Shown here one piece after another: positions 33,503-42,938 of a DNA stretch of 43,075 nucleotides. The position numbers and the translations under genes are program-made. The stretch spans positions 1 to 43,075 of the forward strand of contig UQKO01000015.1 of NCBI GenBank assembly GCA_900541575.1, read 5' to 3'. Positions within the stretch are counted from its first letter, which is position 1, and every line of letters starts with the position of its first letter. The notes below the pieces were generated by a model. The model was not told the DNA's origin, ran no database searches, and was given only the letters and a program-made list of their open reading frames with translations. The stretch comes from an uncultured Prevotella sp. GTDB taxonomy: Bacteria; Bacteroidota; Bacteroidia; Bacteroidales; Bacteroidaceae.

Positions 33503-34075
33503 TTAGTAAATAATCAGTCCTGCCAATCCGCACAGCAATACGATAAAGAGCGAATTGAACCGATAATATCCCACACCGAGGAGGGTGCTAAGGAAAAGGA
33601 ATGTACTCATCCAGAAGTCCCACGGAGATTCGGTGAGTGAACCAAAATTGTCGGCACGCATAAGGAGAATGGCGGCCGCGGCTACGAGGCCGGGAATGAG
33701 CGGACGTAGTACCACCATACTCCAATTGAGGAAATCATGGCACTGTCTGTTTTTTTCAAATCGGGCAATTACGGAAGTCCACAATGCAGCGGGAATGATG
33801 AGGCTTGTCACAGAGAGTACGCTTGCCAATACGCTACCCCAGAATCCAAATTGTGCTGCGGTAGTCATTGCTCCTGTGAGCGACGCTGTATTGAGTCCTG
33901 TGCCGCCTGGCAGTATACGACAGAACACCATGAGGTCGGCCATTTGTTCGGGTGTTAGCCAATGGTGTAGAGTTACTACTTCGTGCTCTATGAGAGCCTG
34001 TGCACTGGGGGAACTGCCAATGCCAAGGAGACCGATTTGTAAGAAACTGAGTATGAGGAATATGTAAATGGGCAT
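33503..34075 (-). CDS. Chromate transporter family, half protein
   Basis: A 190-residue ChrA-family half with about five or six hydrophobic segments and the typical block FLQIGLLGIGSSPSAQALIEHEVV, RILPGGTGLNTASLTG. ChrA is often one long protein with two such halves; here the halves are separate genes 79 bp apart, as in the short-chain form. Such proteins export chromate in some bacteria, but in gut and oral anaerobes the true substrate is unknown. The natural partner is the other half just upstream. Confidence 0.85.
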   Translation of the reverse strand: MPIYIFLILSFLQIGLLGIGSSPSAQALIEHEVVTLHHWLTPEQMADLMVFCRILPGGTGLNTASLTGAMTTAAQFGFWGSVLASVLSVTSLIIPAALWTSVIARFEKNRQCHDFLNWSMVVLRPLIPGLVAAAAILLMRADNFGSLTESPWDFWMSTFLFLSTLLGVGYYRFNSLFIVLLCGLAGLIIY

Positions 34076-34154
34076 AGCAAAGCGTTGAGGCGCTGTTTTA
34101 TAAGTTTAAGCGGGTTTTACCCTAAGTCTAGGTGCCGATATGCTGCTGAGTAGG

Positions 34155-34709
34155 TTATTCATCGTCGCTCGAACTGCTGACAAAGATGGCGTAAAGAGCG
34201 GCGAGGAGCGTTAGGCCTAGGATGATATATGTGGGAGAAATGCCGCAAAGTCCGATGGCTATGGCAGCGCCTATAGGAATCCATATCGTGCTGAGTGTAA
34301 TTTGCGATTTGCGCCACATCTGCAAGCATGGCAAGGCCACTAACGCTACGATGGCGGGTCGCATTCCTCGTAAGAGTTTGGATAGCCAAGGCCACTGACA
34401 CATGTCGGTATAGAAGGTGGCAAAGAGAATGAAGATAAGCAGTGGGGGGAGCGTCATGCCTAAGAGAGCTGCTGCGCTACCTCGCCACCCCATGAGTCGT
34501 TGTCCCATATAGGCGGCCATGTTGACATTGAATATGCCGGGCATGGCATTCACCACAGCGAGATGTCGAGAAAAGTCGTCTTCGCTTATCCAGCCATTTT
34601 TCTTTACAAGTGCACGTCGCAGTGGCGAGATGGTAGCATATCCATCGCCAATGGTCAGTCCGCCAGCTTGCAAGAAGGTGATTAATATTGTTAGAAAATT
34701 GAGTGGCAA
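34155..34709 (-). CDS. Chromate transporter family, half protein
   Basis: A 184-residue ChrA-family half, homologous in layout to its neighbour: FLQAGGLTIGDGYATISPLRRALV, then AVVNAMPGIFNVNMAAYMG, then helices to the end. It is the first gene of the two-gene operon. The two halves would assemble as a dimer with opposite orientations, as thought for short ChrA pairs. Confidence 0.85.
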   Translation of the reverse strand: MPLNFLTILITFLQAGGLTIGDGYATISPLRRALVKKNGWISEDDFSRHLAVVNAMPGIFNVNMAAYMGQRLMGWRGSAAALLGMTLPPLLIFILFATFYTDMCQWPWLSKLLRGMRPAIVALVALPCLQMWRKSQITLSTIWIPIGAAIAIGLCGISPTYIILGLTLLAALYAIFVSSSSDDE

Positions 34710-35028
34710 AGTGGGGTAGGAATTTAGTTCTTGTGAATGGGATTCAGTCTATACTGTTAGAAGCAATGCTCCTAAGCTGTTTTTATACCGCTTCGAGCTT
34801 CGAAGCCTCGAAGTAAGACATTCCTCAGTACTTCCTATGGGGGCACTTCAGATATCTCGGGTGATACCGATGTGGAAACGCATCGCCCACAGTACAGGTC
34901 GGATAGATCCTTAGTTCTTAAAGTTGTTATGGAGACAGCACGTTCAAGGTTGGCGGTATTCTTATAGCTTCAAATCTTTTTTTACATGCCGAGGAAAGAA
35001 CGTGCCGTCTCCAGATTGAAATATAGGT
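34710..35028. other. Spacer with palindromic segments and a terminator
   Basis: This 319-bp gap holds a near-perfect 23-bp palindrome at 34791-34813 (CTTCGAGC...CCTCGAAG), a stretch at 34836-34860 (CTTCCTATGGGGGCACTTC) that partly recalls the repeat at the end of the window, and a terminator-like inverted repeat at 34931-35012. No gene seen. Confidence 0.6.
34931..35012 (-). terminator. Inverted repeat after the DUF4301 gene
   Basis: GGAGACAGCACGTTC (34931-34945) and GAACGTGCCGTCTCC (34998-35012) pair over 15 bases with one mismatch, loop of about 52 bases, 17 bases after the gene stop. The minus strand then runs ATAACAACTTTAAG, only moderately U-rich. Confidence 0.5.
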
Positions 35029-36552
35029 TTACTGATGCTGATCTCGATAAAGGTCGTTCACCGTTTTTACAGGATTGAATGTACTGAGGGGTACTTCCAC
35101 GAACACGGTATTCCAGTTACTCATGGCACCATTCCATAGTCCTGGGAGTTCCAAAGCCTTGAGTTCCTTACCATCCTTGCTCTTGTGAGAGATGAACCCT
35201 GTTTGTGGATCTACGAAGTCGGGCAGATGGAAAGCCTCTCCCTTATAGTTTTTGGTGGCGCATACGAGGTCTACGGGATTGAAGTGTGTACCTTTCTCAA
35301 ACATGGCCTTCTTCTCCGCATCGTTCATATCGATCTGAGAACTCTCGAGGATTTGCGGTGAAATAGTGCCGTCGGCATTGTAAGCCAAGAACGGGCCTCC
35401 ACCAGGTTCGCCCACATTGCGTACCATGCCGCATACGCGCATTGGTCGGTTGAGCTTTTTGCGTAGATAGATGGCCAACTCCGTGTCTTCGAGCATCTTT
35501 GTTTCGGGATTTTTCGTGCAAAGTTTCTTTTGTACGAATTGAAGCATCTCGCGCAGTTCGTCCATGGTATACTTTCCGCTATCGAGCTTATTCAGATAAT
35601 CAAAAGCTTGCTTCTGTAGGCTCACCAATACGCCAGCCAAGAGTTTCTTGTAACGCACGGTGTCGGGTTTGAGGCGGTCGGGCACCACATTGTCGATGTT
35701 CTTGATAAATACTACGTCGGCATCGATGTCGTTGAGGTTTTCTATCAGTGCTCCGTGGCCACCCGGACGGAACAATAGCGAACCATCTTGAGTGCGGAAG
35801 GGCGTATTGTCGGGATTAGCTGCAACGGTGTCGGTACTTGGTTTCTGTTCAGAGAAACTTACGTGGTACTTTACGCCAAACTTTTCTTCATACGTCGGCA
35901 CGACCTTCTTTACCAATGCTTCGAATAGATTACGATGTTCGGGCGAAACAGTGAAATGTACATTCACCGTACCATCTTTTTCGCGTGCGTAAAGAGCACC
36001 TTCTACGAGATGTTCTTCGAGTGGCGTGCGTGCGCCTTCGGCATATTGATGGAATTTGAGCAAGCCCTTGGGAAGTGCACCATAATTAAGCCCTTCGTGG
36101 CCAAGCATGGTGCGAACCACATCCTTGTAACGGCCTTCTTCCATTAGTGTATCGATGTCTTTGCCGTGGAGCTTCTGGCAAGCTGCGTCGAGGTCGGCGT
36201 AGAAGGCAGCGTGGTGAATGCTGTCGAAGAAATGCTTCTCAAAGTCGGTCGTGGGCACATCGTAGGGTGCGTCAGCGAACGCAAACATATTCTTAAACAT
36301 ACGGCTGGCTGCGCCCGATGCGGGAACGAACTTTACGATCTTGTGGCTAGAATCGTCGGTATAATTTTCCCAAGCCTTTAGATATTCTTGGACCTGAACT
36401 TCATCGGGGCAGAAAATTCCCTTCTCTGTGCTAGCAGCAGCGGCGAGTTTCAAGAAAGGAAAACCCTTGGCAAAGCAAGCGAGTTGCTGATTTAATTTCT
36501 CTTCACTAATGCCCTTTTGGTGCAATAGCTCTTTGTCTTTCTCTGTAATCAT
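35029..36552 (-). CDS. DUF4301 family protein
   Basis: A 507-residue cytoplasmic protein of the DUF4301 family, common in Bacteroidetes and of unknown function. I chose MITEKDKELLHQKGIS as the start: the family begins in this way and a strong promoter at 36621-36651 leaves a leader of about 60 bases, whereas the earlier ATG at 36600 would have only about 13. Conserved-looking blocks are VKFVPASGAASRMFKNMF, LFRPGGHGALIENLNDIDADVVFIKNIDNV, VGEPGGGPFLA and GLWNGAMSNWNTVFVEVP. The phosphate-loop-like and nucleotide-binding look of these (VPASGAASRMFK, GHGALIENLN) recalls sugar nucleotidyltransferases, but this is only a resemblance. Confidence 0.88.
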   Translation of the reverse strand: MITEKDKELLHQKGISEEKLNQQLACFAKGFPFLKLAAAASTEKGIFCPDEVQVQEYLKAWENYTDDSSHKIVKFVPASGAASRMFKNMFAFADAPYDVPTTDFEKHFFDSIHHAAFYADLDAACQKLHGKDIDTLMEEGRYKDVVRTMLGHEGLNYGALPKGLLKFHQYAEGARTPLEEHLVEGALYAREKDGTVNVHFTVSPEHRNLFEALVKKVVPTYEEKFGVKYHVSFSEQKPSTDTVAANPDNTPFRTQDGSLLFRPGGHGALIENLNDIDADVVFIKNIDNVVPDRLKPDTVRYKKLLAGVLVSLQKQAFDYLNKLDSGKYTMDELREMLQFVQKKLCTKNPETKMLEDTELAIYLRKKLNRPMRVCGMVRNVGEPGGGPFLAYNADGTISPQILESSQIDMNDAEKKAMFEKGTHFNPVDLVCATKNYKGEAFHLPDFVDPQTGFISHKSKDGKELKALELPGLWNGAMSNWNTVFVEVPLSTFNPVKTVNDLYRDQHQ

Positions 36553-36620
36553 GGCTTGGAGACTTTTGAGGGTAATAGACGTCTTTTTTGAAAAAAACAT
36601 CCTAATAATCTAAACTATGA

Positions 36621-36651
36621 CAAAGGTAAGAAAAAATCGAATAACCTACAA
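36621..36651 (-). promoter_or_regulatory. Well-formed Bacteroidetes promoter of the DUF4301 gene
   Basis: On the minus strand TTG (36649-36651) and TACCTTTG (36621-36628) are separated by 20 bases, the best match to the -33/-7 layout in this window. Transcription would start near 36613. Confidence 0.75.
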
Positions 36652-37169
36652 TTCTTGCTCAAAACTTTCGCTTATTATCTGCGCTCTCTCACGCTCACGT
36701 GCGCGTTTAAGATCTATTCTTCTTGATTTGTTTGCACTGTTTACACTATTGGCGCTTATTGTATATCAATTTGTTGTGAAGCGTATGTAGTTTTCGTTTG
36801 CTTGCACGTGTCCTGCATTTTCTCATTTTGTCACCTCGCATTTATCCCTCCTTATGGTAAAAACGTTTCTTGTAGCGTAATTCTTACGCTTCCTATCGAA
36901 ATTTTTACGCTTTGCGTGGATAATTTATGCGTGTCGGGAGTAAGAAAAAAGAGAATAGGAGAGGGTAATAATTCCTTTCCTTCATTTCGCCACCTTTATT
37001 CCACGAGATAGATGCTGCAAGAGTGTAGGTAGCTAAGACTGATAGAGAATGCTCGATCCTTTCTATATCTGCGTGTTATGATAATCTGAGTGACGCGTGT
37101 ATGCAAAGTAGTCTGAAAATCGATGGAATGTGCGCGTATGTATGTGCGTGAGGAAAAGTGCGGCAGGAT

Positions 37170-37198
37170 AAAAAGTGTACAATGTGCACACACTTTTT
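37170..37198. terminator. Terminator-like hairpin without an assigned gene
   Basis: AAAAAGTGT (37170-37178) pairs with ACACTTTTT (37190-37198), loop of 11 bases. Either strand ends in a U tract. It lies in a divergent spacer, where no gene should end. Confidence 0.5.
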
Positions 37199-37318
37199 GG
37201 TTATTTGAAAGTAATGATGCAATTTTGCAGCAGTCATCTAGGTATAGTTGACAATAATTGTTTTGTCCTGTAGTGAAAAATCATTATTTTTAATGAAATG
37301 ACAGAACTTAAAAGTGAC

Positions 37319-37326
37319 TAACTTTG
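37319..37326 (+). promoter_or_regulatory. Candidate -7 element of the C10 protease gene
   Basis: TAACTTTG fits TAnnTTTG, about 60 bases before the chosen ATG at 37386. It lies inside the upstream part of the open frame, which argues against the earlier start at 37314. Confidence 0.55.
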
Positions 37327-37385
37327 CATATAATGCAGTTGAACTTAAAAAAGTATTAACCACGGAACTTCCTATAGCAACGCTT

Positions 37386-39995
37386 ATGAAAAATAATCTA
37401 CTCCAATTTATCCTTGTGGCTCTTACTATAATTTTTGCACAAAGCTTATGGGCTGGGCCGCGCTCGCTTAAACAAGCACGCGCTATTGCACAGCGTCATG
37501 CACGCACCGTGGGCATGACGTTGTCTCCGCAAGATGCGCCACGTAAAATAAAGAGTTGTCCCAATCGGGCTTCAGCCACGGCGCAAAGCTATTTCGTGTT
37601 TCAAAACGGAACGGATAAGGGCTTTACCATCGTCTCCGGCGATGATCGCTTGCCCGAAATCGTTGGATATAGCACCCACGGTACGTATAATGAGACTTTT
37701 CAGTCTGATGGGTTCAGGCGATATATGGAGGCTTTTGCTCAAATTACTGAACGCTTGGAACAGGGTGATAGTTGTGCCGAGCGCCAAGCCTGCATGCTGA
37801 AACAGCGTCAGGAAAAAGAAGCGTCGGCTAACCGTGTCAAGGTGAGTCCTTTATTGGGTGACATCACGTGGGATCAGGGAACACCCTTTAACGGACAATG
37901 CCCACTATTCGATGATAAGCGGGCGGTAACGGGATGCTCTTCTACAGCTATGGCGCAAATCCTGGCCTATCATCACTATCCGGCGAGTATGCTCAAAGAT
38001 ACTCCGGCCTACGTGTCATCTAAAATTGTTGACTCAAAGGAGTATACCATAGAGGTACCCTCGCGCAGCAAAGGCATTGCCTATGATTGGGAGGCTATAT
38101 TGCCCAGTTATCGAGGTGATTACTCTCAGCGACAAGCTGATGCCGTGGCTCAACTTCTGGCCGACTGTGGAGCAGCGATGGAGACCAACTATTCGCTTAC
38201 AGGTTCAAGTGCGAGCGTTACGGTAGATGTGCTTCGCGACTATTTTGGTTACGATGCAGATTTGCTGAAGCGTGTTGTACGCAGTTATTATACACAGGAA
38301 GAGTGGGAACGGATGATCGATCAAGAACTCTTGGCTTTGCGTCCAGTGCTTTATGCCGGTTATGATCCTCAACTTGAGGGGCATGCGTTTGTATGTGACG
38401 GTGCGGATGGTATGGGACTGTATCATATCAATTGGGGCTGGAATGGCTGGGACAATGGATATTTTGATCTTGCAGTACTCAATTGGATCTATGATGGCGT
38501 TGTTACTCCCGATGTAGACGATGGCTATAACATGAACATGTGGATGATTGTGGGAATCGCACCCGATAATGGAAAAACTGATGATTTGTGGAACACGGGA
38601 CTTGACAAAGTGACACTTAACAATGATTATAGCAACCCTGTTTTTGCAGTACAACCGCGCAATGATGCATCTGAAGATTTCTATATATCTGCAAGACTCT
38701 ATTTTATCGTCCCGCCGGGCAAAGACGTCTATTTGGGTATAGGCCGGAAGGATGCCAATGGTACTCTTCAACTACAATCCGAGGCCATGCATTACGATGC
38801 AACTCAACTTACTACGTATAGCAACGTGAAGTATTTCGACTTATTCTCTTATGCTTGTCCCGTGGGCGAGACGGAACTCTTTCCGATGTACAGCACGGAC
38901 GGTGAGAATTGGATAGCGTGCGAAAGCACTTCAGCTCATACGCGCTACAGATTTAATGCTTCTGTCACAGACTTTACGCGCATAGATCCTCGATTGGACA
39001 TAAATCTGGAGGCAGAAGATGTGCTTTATGCGAAGCAAGACAACGTGATAAATCTTACGTTTAATAATGCAGAAGATCAAGAAATCTATACCTCGATGTC
39101 CATGTCGATTACTTATAGTCAAGACCAACCGACTGATTATTATCGCACGCTGACGGTTGTGGTGCCTGCTCATTCTTCGGTAAAGCGTACGTTGACCATA
39201 AATCCCGATAGAGCGGGCGATTGCTACGTGTGGCTGAGAAATGGAACTGGCAACAATGCCGAATGCTGGTTGCAGTCGCAGCCGCTTCATGTGGTGGAGA
39301 CAGAAGCTCCGCAATTTTTCTTGGTTGATGCTGGAAGTAATAAGGTGGAAGGTGAAATGGAAACTTCGAACGCCTACTATTCAGACGATCAGGTGGAGGC
39401 TCCCCTTACTCGTGAAGAGACAGCACGTTTCTACTTTACCTTGCGCAACGATGGTGGCGATTGTAATGCTACGATCTGTGCATCTGTGAATATGTATAAC
39501 GGCAAAAGTAGTGTGGACAAGCATTATGTGGACAAGGTGTATGTGAAACTTCCTGGCAATGGCGCGGAAACAAAGGTATACTTCGAAGCTATCCCTAACA
39601 CAGAAAATGGGAGGGGACATTTCGTGCTGTGCAATCTTTCGTATATTGATGTGGGTAATCAGACGTATGATATACAGAACCGTTCCACGCTTCCTCACAA
39701 TTATCTCATGGTGTTGTCTTCCCTTAGGTACTATCCTTTTGATATATCAGAGCAGTATGTCTATGTGCCTGGAAAGACTGATGCGATAAATCCTGTGCGG
39801 GTGGGTGCCCAGTGTAAGGTAAAGACTGAGAAGGGCGCCATCGTGCTCGAGGCAGGCAAGGCCATGACATTGCATGTCTATACCCTCGACGGACAATATG
39901 TGAGGACGCTTAGTCTTCTTCCCAACGTTCAGCAGCGTATAGCTCTTTCCGCAGGCATATACCTCGTGGAAGAGAAGATGGTTGTGGTGCCATAG
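37386..39995 (+). CDS. Secreted C10-family cysteine protease (streptopain/interpain-like)
   Basis: An 869-residue secreted protease. Start MKNNLLQFILVALTIIFAQS gives a clear signal peptide (to about residue 22). A propeptide of the inhibitor-I69 type follows (KQARAIAQRHA, then SYFVFQNGTDKGFTIVSGDDR). The C10 catalytic domain (about 145-375) carries AVTGCSSTAMAQ (catalytic Cys184), GHAFVCDGAD (His333) and the HINWGWNGWDNGYFDL block. Residues 400-790 look like several beta-sandwich modules. The end (LHVYTLDGQYVRTLSLL... GIYLVEEKMVVV) is a T9SS-type C-terminal sorting region in appearance. Such proteases cleave host proteins in Prevotella and Porphyromonas. The next gene begins 109 bp later beyond a hairpin. 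Confidence 0.93.
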   Translation: MKNNLLQFILVALTIIFAQSLWAGPRSLKQARAIAQRHARTVGMTLSPQDAPRKIKSCPNRASATAQSYFVFQNGTDKGFTIVSGDDRLPEIVGYSTHGTYNETFQSDGFRRYMEAFAQITERLEQGDSCAERQACMLKQRQEKEASANRVKVSPLLGDITWDQGTPFNGQCPLFDDKRAVTGCSSTAMAQILAYHHYPASMLKDTPAYVSSKIVDSKEYTIEVPSRSKGIAYDWEAILPSYRGDYSQRQADAVAQLLADCGAAMETNYSLTGSSASVTVDVLRDYFGYDADLLKRVVRSYYTQEEWERMIDQELLALRPVLYAGYDPQLEGHAFVCDGADGMGLYHINWGWNGWDNGYFDLAVLNWIYDGVVTPDVDDGYNMNMWMIVGIAPDNGKTDDLWNTGLDKVTLNNDYSNPVFAVQPRNDASEDFYISARLYFIVPPGKDVYLGIGRKDANGTLQLQSEAMHYDATQLTTYSNVKYFDLFSYACPVGETELFPMYSTDGENWIACESTSAHTRYRFNASVTDFTRIDPRLDINLEAEDVLYAKQDNVINLTFNNAEDQEIYTSMSMSITYSQDQPTDYYRTLTVVVPAHSSVKRTLTINPDRAGDCYVWLRNGTGNNAECWLQSQPLHVVETEAPQFFLVDAGSNKVEGEMETSNAYYSDDQVEAPLTREETARFYFTLRNDGGDCNATICASVNMYNGKSSVDKHYVDKVYVKLPGNGAETKVYFEAIPNTENGRGHFVLCNLSYIDVGNQTYDIQNRSTLPHNYLMVLSSLRYYPFDISEQYVYVPGKTDAINPVRVGAQCKVKTEKGAIVLEAGKAMTLHVYTLDGQYVRTLSLLPNVQQRIALSAGIYLVEEKMVVVP

Positions 39996-40000
39996 CGCAA

Positions 40001-40038
40001 GGTGGGGAAAGATCCATTTATGGAGCATTTTTCCCACC
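40001..40038 (+). terminator. Hairpin between the C10 protease and the following gene
   Basis: GGTGGGGAAA (40001-40010) pairs with TTTTTCCCACC (40028-40038), with an inner TCCA/TGGA stem. The T run is inside the stem, and a U tract is lacking after it, so read-through to the next gene is possible. Confidence 0.5.
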
Positions 40039-40104
40039 AAGCAATATGCGTCTTTTGCAAATTGACTTTGAAAGAACAATATTCATCCTAAAAACCCTTT
40101 ATAT

Positions 40105-42729
40105 ATGAAAAAACATTACTTATCTAAATTCTTCCTGATAGGAATGATGTCTGCAGCTCTTCCCTCGCAGGTGGATGCTCAGGTCAAGGTTCTCTTCGAT
40201 GTGGCAGCACCGAAAGGTATGACAGATCAAGAAGCTGCTTCGCAGCAGGTATTGTACATTTCCAATAATGCCTCGTTGCTCGATGATACTGAATACATTG
40301 CTCGAACAAAAGATTGGTCGGTCGCTCCCGTGGTGAAGGATGGCAAAGTACTTTCGGTGTCTCTCAAACGCAGCCTTTATCAAGATGGTGGCTGGGGAAT
40401 GTCAGTCCGCTCACAAGCTGTTGATGTGCAGCGAAACTTGGGTCTTGAGGCAGGGAGCACGCTCTACTATCGCTTCTACGACCCACGTTTCATCAAGCCC
40501 ATCAAGGGCAGTGCCGTGATAGCTCCCGATGCGGAGGGGTATCAAAGGATTAGCATCACGCAGATGGCAGACTACAAGCGCGTGACGTTTAATCCTGTGA
40601 TTGGACGTGATGGAAACGTGGTTCGTGCTGTCTTGGCTCCCGATATGTATGCAGGTTCGGTGGGGGCGACCACAAGGTATCGTGTCAACGTGGTAGAACT
40701 CGATGAAGATAGCTATTCCGTGTTTGCCCCAGTGGGCGAGAAAGTGCGCTACGTGATGATGCCGCAAGACACCAACTGCTCTCTGCATGTCGATTCCCTC
40801 ACCATGGGATCGGAAGATGCCGTGGTCAATACCGACTATCGTGATGCTGTGAAGTGCAGTCTATATATCAAAGATACGAAGGGCAACAATTGTCCCATCA
40901 CGTCGGGTAACCCAAAGACCACTTATTATTGTCAGCCCAAGGGAGCTGTCTCCTATGGTTATGGCACGTATGGAAATACGATTAGTGAAGCAAGCGATGG
41001 AACGACTTATGTATACTATGCCCTGCCAGGTCGTCAGCTCTTTGAGGTGGGCTACCCACAGGTTGACACCTCAGATCCCGATTTTCTAATGCCTTATAGC
41101 TCATGGAGCAACTGGCTTGTGTCCGAAGTGACTGTGGCAAGGGGTACAAGGGTGCAAGATGTAACATTGGCTACGAGCAATCCCGTGACGATAAGCGCAC
41201 TTATTAAGGGCGCCGCACGTTTTGAACAGTCTGCTTGCTTGACATTCAAAGCCTCTTACCTCTATCCCGAGGAGGATTATTTTGTTCCGTTGCAAAGTGC
41301 GCCTGTAGAGCGTAAGGTTGTGGGCAACGATCTCAAATTGAGTTATCGCATCAATGGTGCTTGCAACAAGGTACAAGCTTCCTTGTCCTACAACTTCTCT
41401 GAAGCGAGTGATACAATCTCGACTGCGATTGAAGCCCGTTGGGCTGGCAATGAATGGAACCATCAGAACCTCTTGCTCACGGGTAAGGACTTCTCGGCAG
41501 CGAATCCACTCTTTGATGGATTGGACTTCGGAAAGGTTCATCCGGTGAAGTTTGTCATCCCATGTCCTTATTTGAAGGAAAACGCTGGTGCACGAGTGGC
41601 ATTATTTAATAATGATCTCTCGCTTGCCACTGGTACGCACCACGCTGGTTGCAGCAAGAGTATCCTCAATGAGGCTCCCTTTATTCCCAACGATACACTC
41701 ACGTTCTTGCTTCCCGAGGGAACAATCGATTATTCCGTAATGGCAGATGAGGAAACGATCTCTCGCAAGGACAACTTAGATTTGACCTCTCGAGACGATT
41801 TGCTCATTGAACCTTTCGCCACCAACTATTCGCTCCTTCGTGTAAGCGATGCCGATGGTGAGCACCTTATCAATGTGACCGATGGAAGTGAGAACTATAA
41901 GTATGAATCCTCTCCCATTGTGCAGCTCGAACCTACGGGTGCAGAGGGTGCTTCAGAACAACACGTGTATTTCAGCAATCCCGTGACGATTCCTCTTCAG
42001 CCTGGATTTAATGACTATACGCGGAACTATCGTGAAGTGAAGCTCGCGTATGCAAAAACCTTGATCCTATGGCCTGCCACTCGCTACATAGGAGATGATA
42101 GTCATTATGCAAATCTGTCAATCCCAGATAATGCCGTACGTTCTTCTTTGAAAGAACGTCGCATACATCTACCGCAAGGACAAGGTATGTTGCTTGCTGC
42201 TTGCGTAAGCGCTACAGGACGATATGGCGTGCAGATATTCGATGTTTTGCCCTCGGATAATGATACCTTATTGGCTTTCCCTTATGATGAGACCCCATGT
42301 GGTGTAACATTCTATTATAATGGAGAGTCTATATCAACCAAATGCGTTGGGCATAATGGTTTCAACCTTTTTTACGAACCAAACCATGTGCGCATAGGAT
42401 TCTTGGATGATGCTTATGCTAAGCCCTACAATCCTTGGACGAAGAATCGTTTAAGATTGAACCCTGGTAAATACCAGGTTTCTGGTATCTTACTCATGGC
42501 ATACGAAGATGTTCCTTTCGGTCCCGTCTCATTTGAAGTGACGGATAAGGCTGTTTCAGTGGAACTCAATCCAGAATACACAGGCATTGGTGCTGTCGAA
42601 GCAAATGAGTCTGCGGCTACCATCGTAGCTCGCTATACCATCGATGGCCGTCGCATCAACCATCCGCAATCGGGCATCAACCTTTTGCAGATGAGTGATG
42701 GATCGGTACGAAAGGTCGTGGTGAAGTAA
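40105..42729 (+). CDS. Large secreted protein of unknown function with sorting-type tail
   Basis: An 874-residue exported protein. Signal peptide MKKHYLSKFFLIGMMSAA... cleaved after VDAQ. The body is rich in beta-strand patterns and has no motif I recognise; it contains several Cys residues and acidic clusters (EEDYFVP, DTSDPDFLMP). The end (ARYTIDGRRINHPQSGINLL, followed by QMSDGSVRKVVVK) is the short C-terminal tail common on Prevotella-type secreted proteins and thought to direct surface export. It follows the C10 protease gene and could be a substrate, inhibitor or adhesin partner, but this is only positional. Confidence 0.75.
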   Translation: MKKHYLSKFFLIGMMSAALPSQVDAQVKVLFDVAAPKGMTDQEAASQQVLYISNNASLLDDTEYIARTKDWSVAPVVKDGKVLSVSLKRSLYQDGGWGMSVRSQAVDVQRNLGLEAGSTLYYRFYDPRFIKPIKGSAVIAPDAEGYQRISITQMADYKRVTFNPVIGRDGNVVRAVLAPDMYAGSVGATTRYRVNVVELDEDSYSVFAPVGEKVRYVMMPQDTNCSLHVDSLTMGSEDAVVNTDYRDAVKCSLYIKDTKGNNCPITSGNPKTTYYCQPKGAVSYGYGTYGNTISEASDGTTYVYYALPGRQLFEVGYPQVDTSDPDFLMPYSSWSNWLVSEVTVARGTRVQDVTLATSNPVTISALIKGAARFEQSACLTFKASYLYPEEDYFVPLQSAPVERKVVGNDLKLSYRINGACNKVQASLSYNFSEASDTISTAIEARWAGNEWNHQNLLLTGKDFSAANPLFDGLDFGKVHPVKFVIPCPYLKENAGARVALFNNDLSLATGTHHAGCSKSILNEAPFIPNDTLTFLLPEGTIDYSVMADEETISRKDNLDLTSRDDLLIEPFATNYSLLRVSDADGEHLINVTDGSENYKYESSPIVQLEPTGAEGASEQHVYFSNPVTIPLQPGFNDYTRNYREVKLAYAKTLILWPATRYIGDDSHYANLSIPDNAVRSSLKERRIHLPQGQGMLLAACVSATGRYGVQIFDVLPSDNDTLLAFPYDETPCGVTFYYNGESISTKCVGHNGFNLFYEPNHVRIGFLDDAYAKPYNPWTKNRLRLNPGKYQVSGILLMAYEDVPFGPVSFEVTDKAVSVELNPEYTGIGAVEANESAATIVARYTIDGRRINHPQSGINLLQMSDGSVRKVVVK

Positions 42730-42793
42730 GACGTTCGTTTTTTACAAGAAAAAGTTTATTGCTTTCATGTAAAACTTCTTACGAAAAAAAATC

Positions 42794-42840
42794 AGGGCTG
42801 AAACTTCTCTCGTGAGGTTTCAGCCCTTTTTCACTTTTTT
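42794..42840 (+). terminator. Rho-independent terminator of the last gene
   Basis: AGGGCTGAAAC (42794-42804) pairs perfectly with GTTTCAGCCCT (42817-42827), followed by TTTTTCACTTTTTT. A strong terminator, 65 bases after the stop codon. The minus side is A-rich upstream, so it may work in both directions. Confidence 0.88.
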
Positions 42841-42938
42841 GTGTTGTTAATGATTAGGTTCTGAGCAGGAACGTAAGATTTCAGCCAATACTCGAATAAG
42901 TCGAATTCAGACAAGGAGCCTACTCATAGGAAGTGGGG

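Larger units (their letters stand above)
36553..37385. other. Divergent spacer between DUF4301 and C10 protease genes
   Basis: About 830 bp with divergent promoters at each end and no convincing protein gene. The middle has a run of T-rich sequence, repeated TTACGCTT words (near 36888 and 36908), and a terminator-like hairpin at 37170-37198 that belongs to no visible gene. A small RNA is possible. Confidence 0.5.

Noticed and set aside
36553..36600. Earlier start codon for the DUF4301 protein
   Set aside because: It would leave a leader of only about 13 bases after the best promoter match and adds residues not typical of the family.
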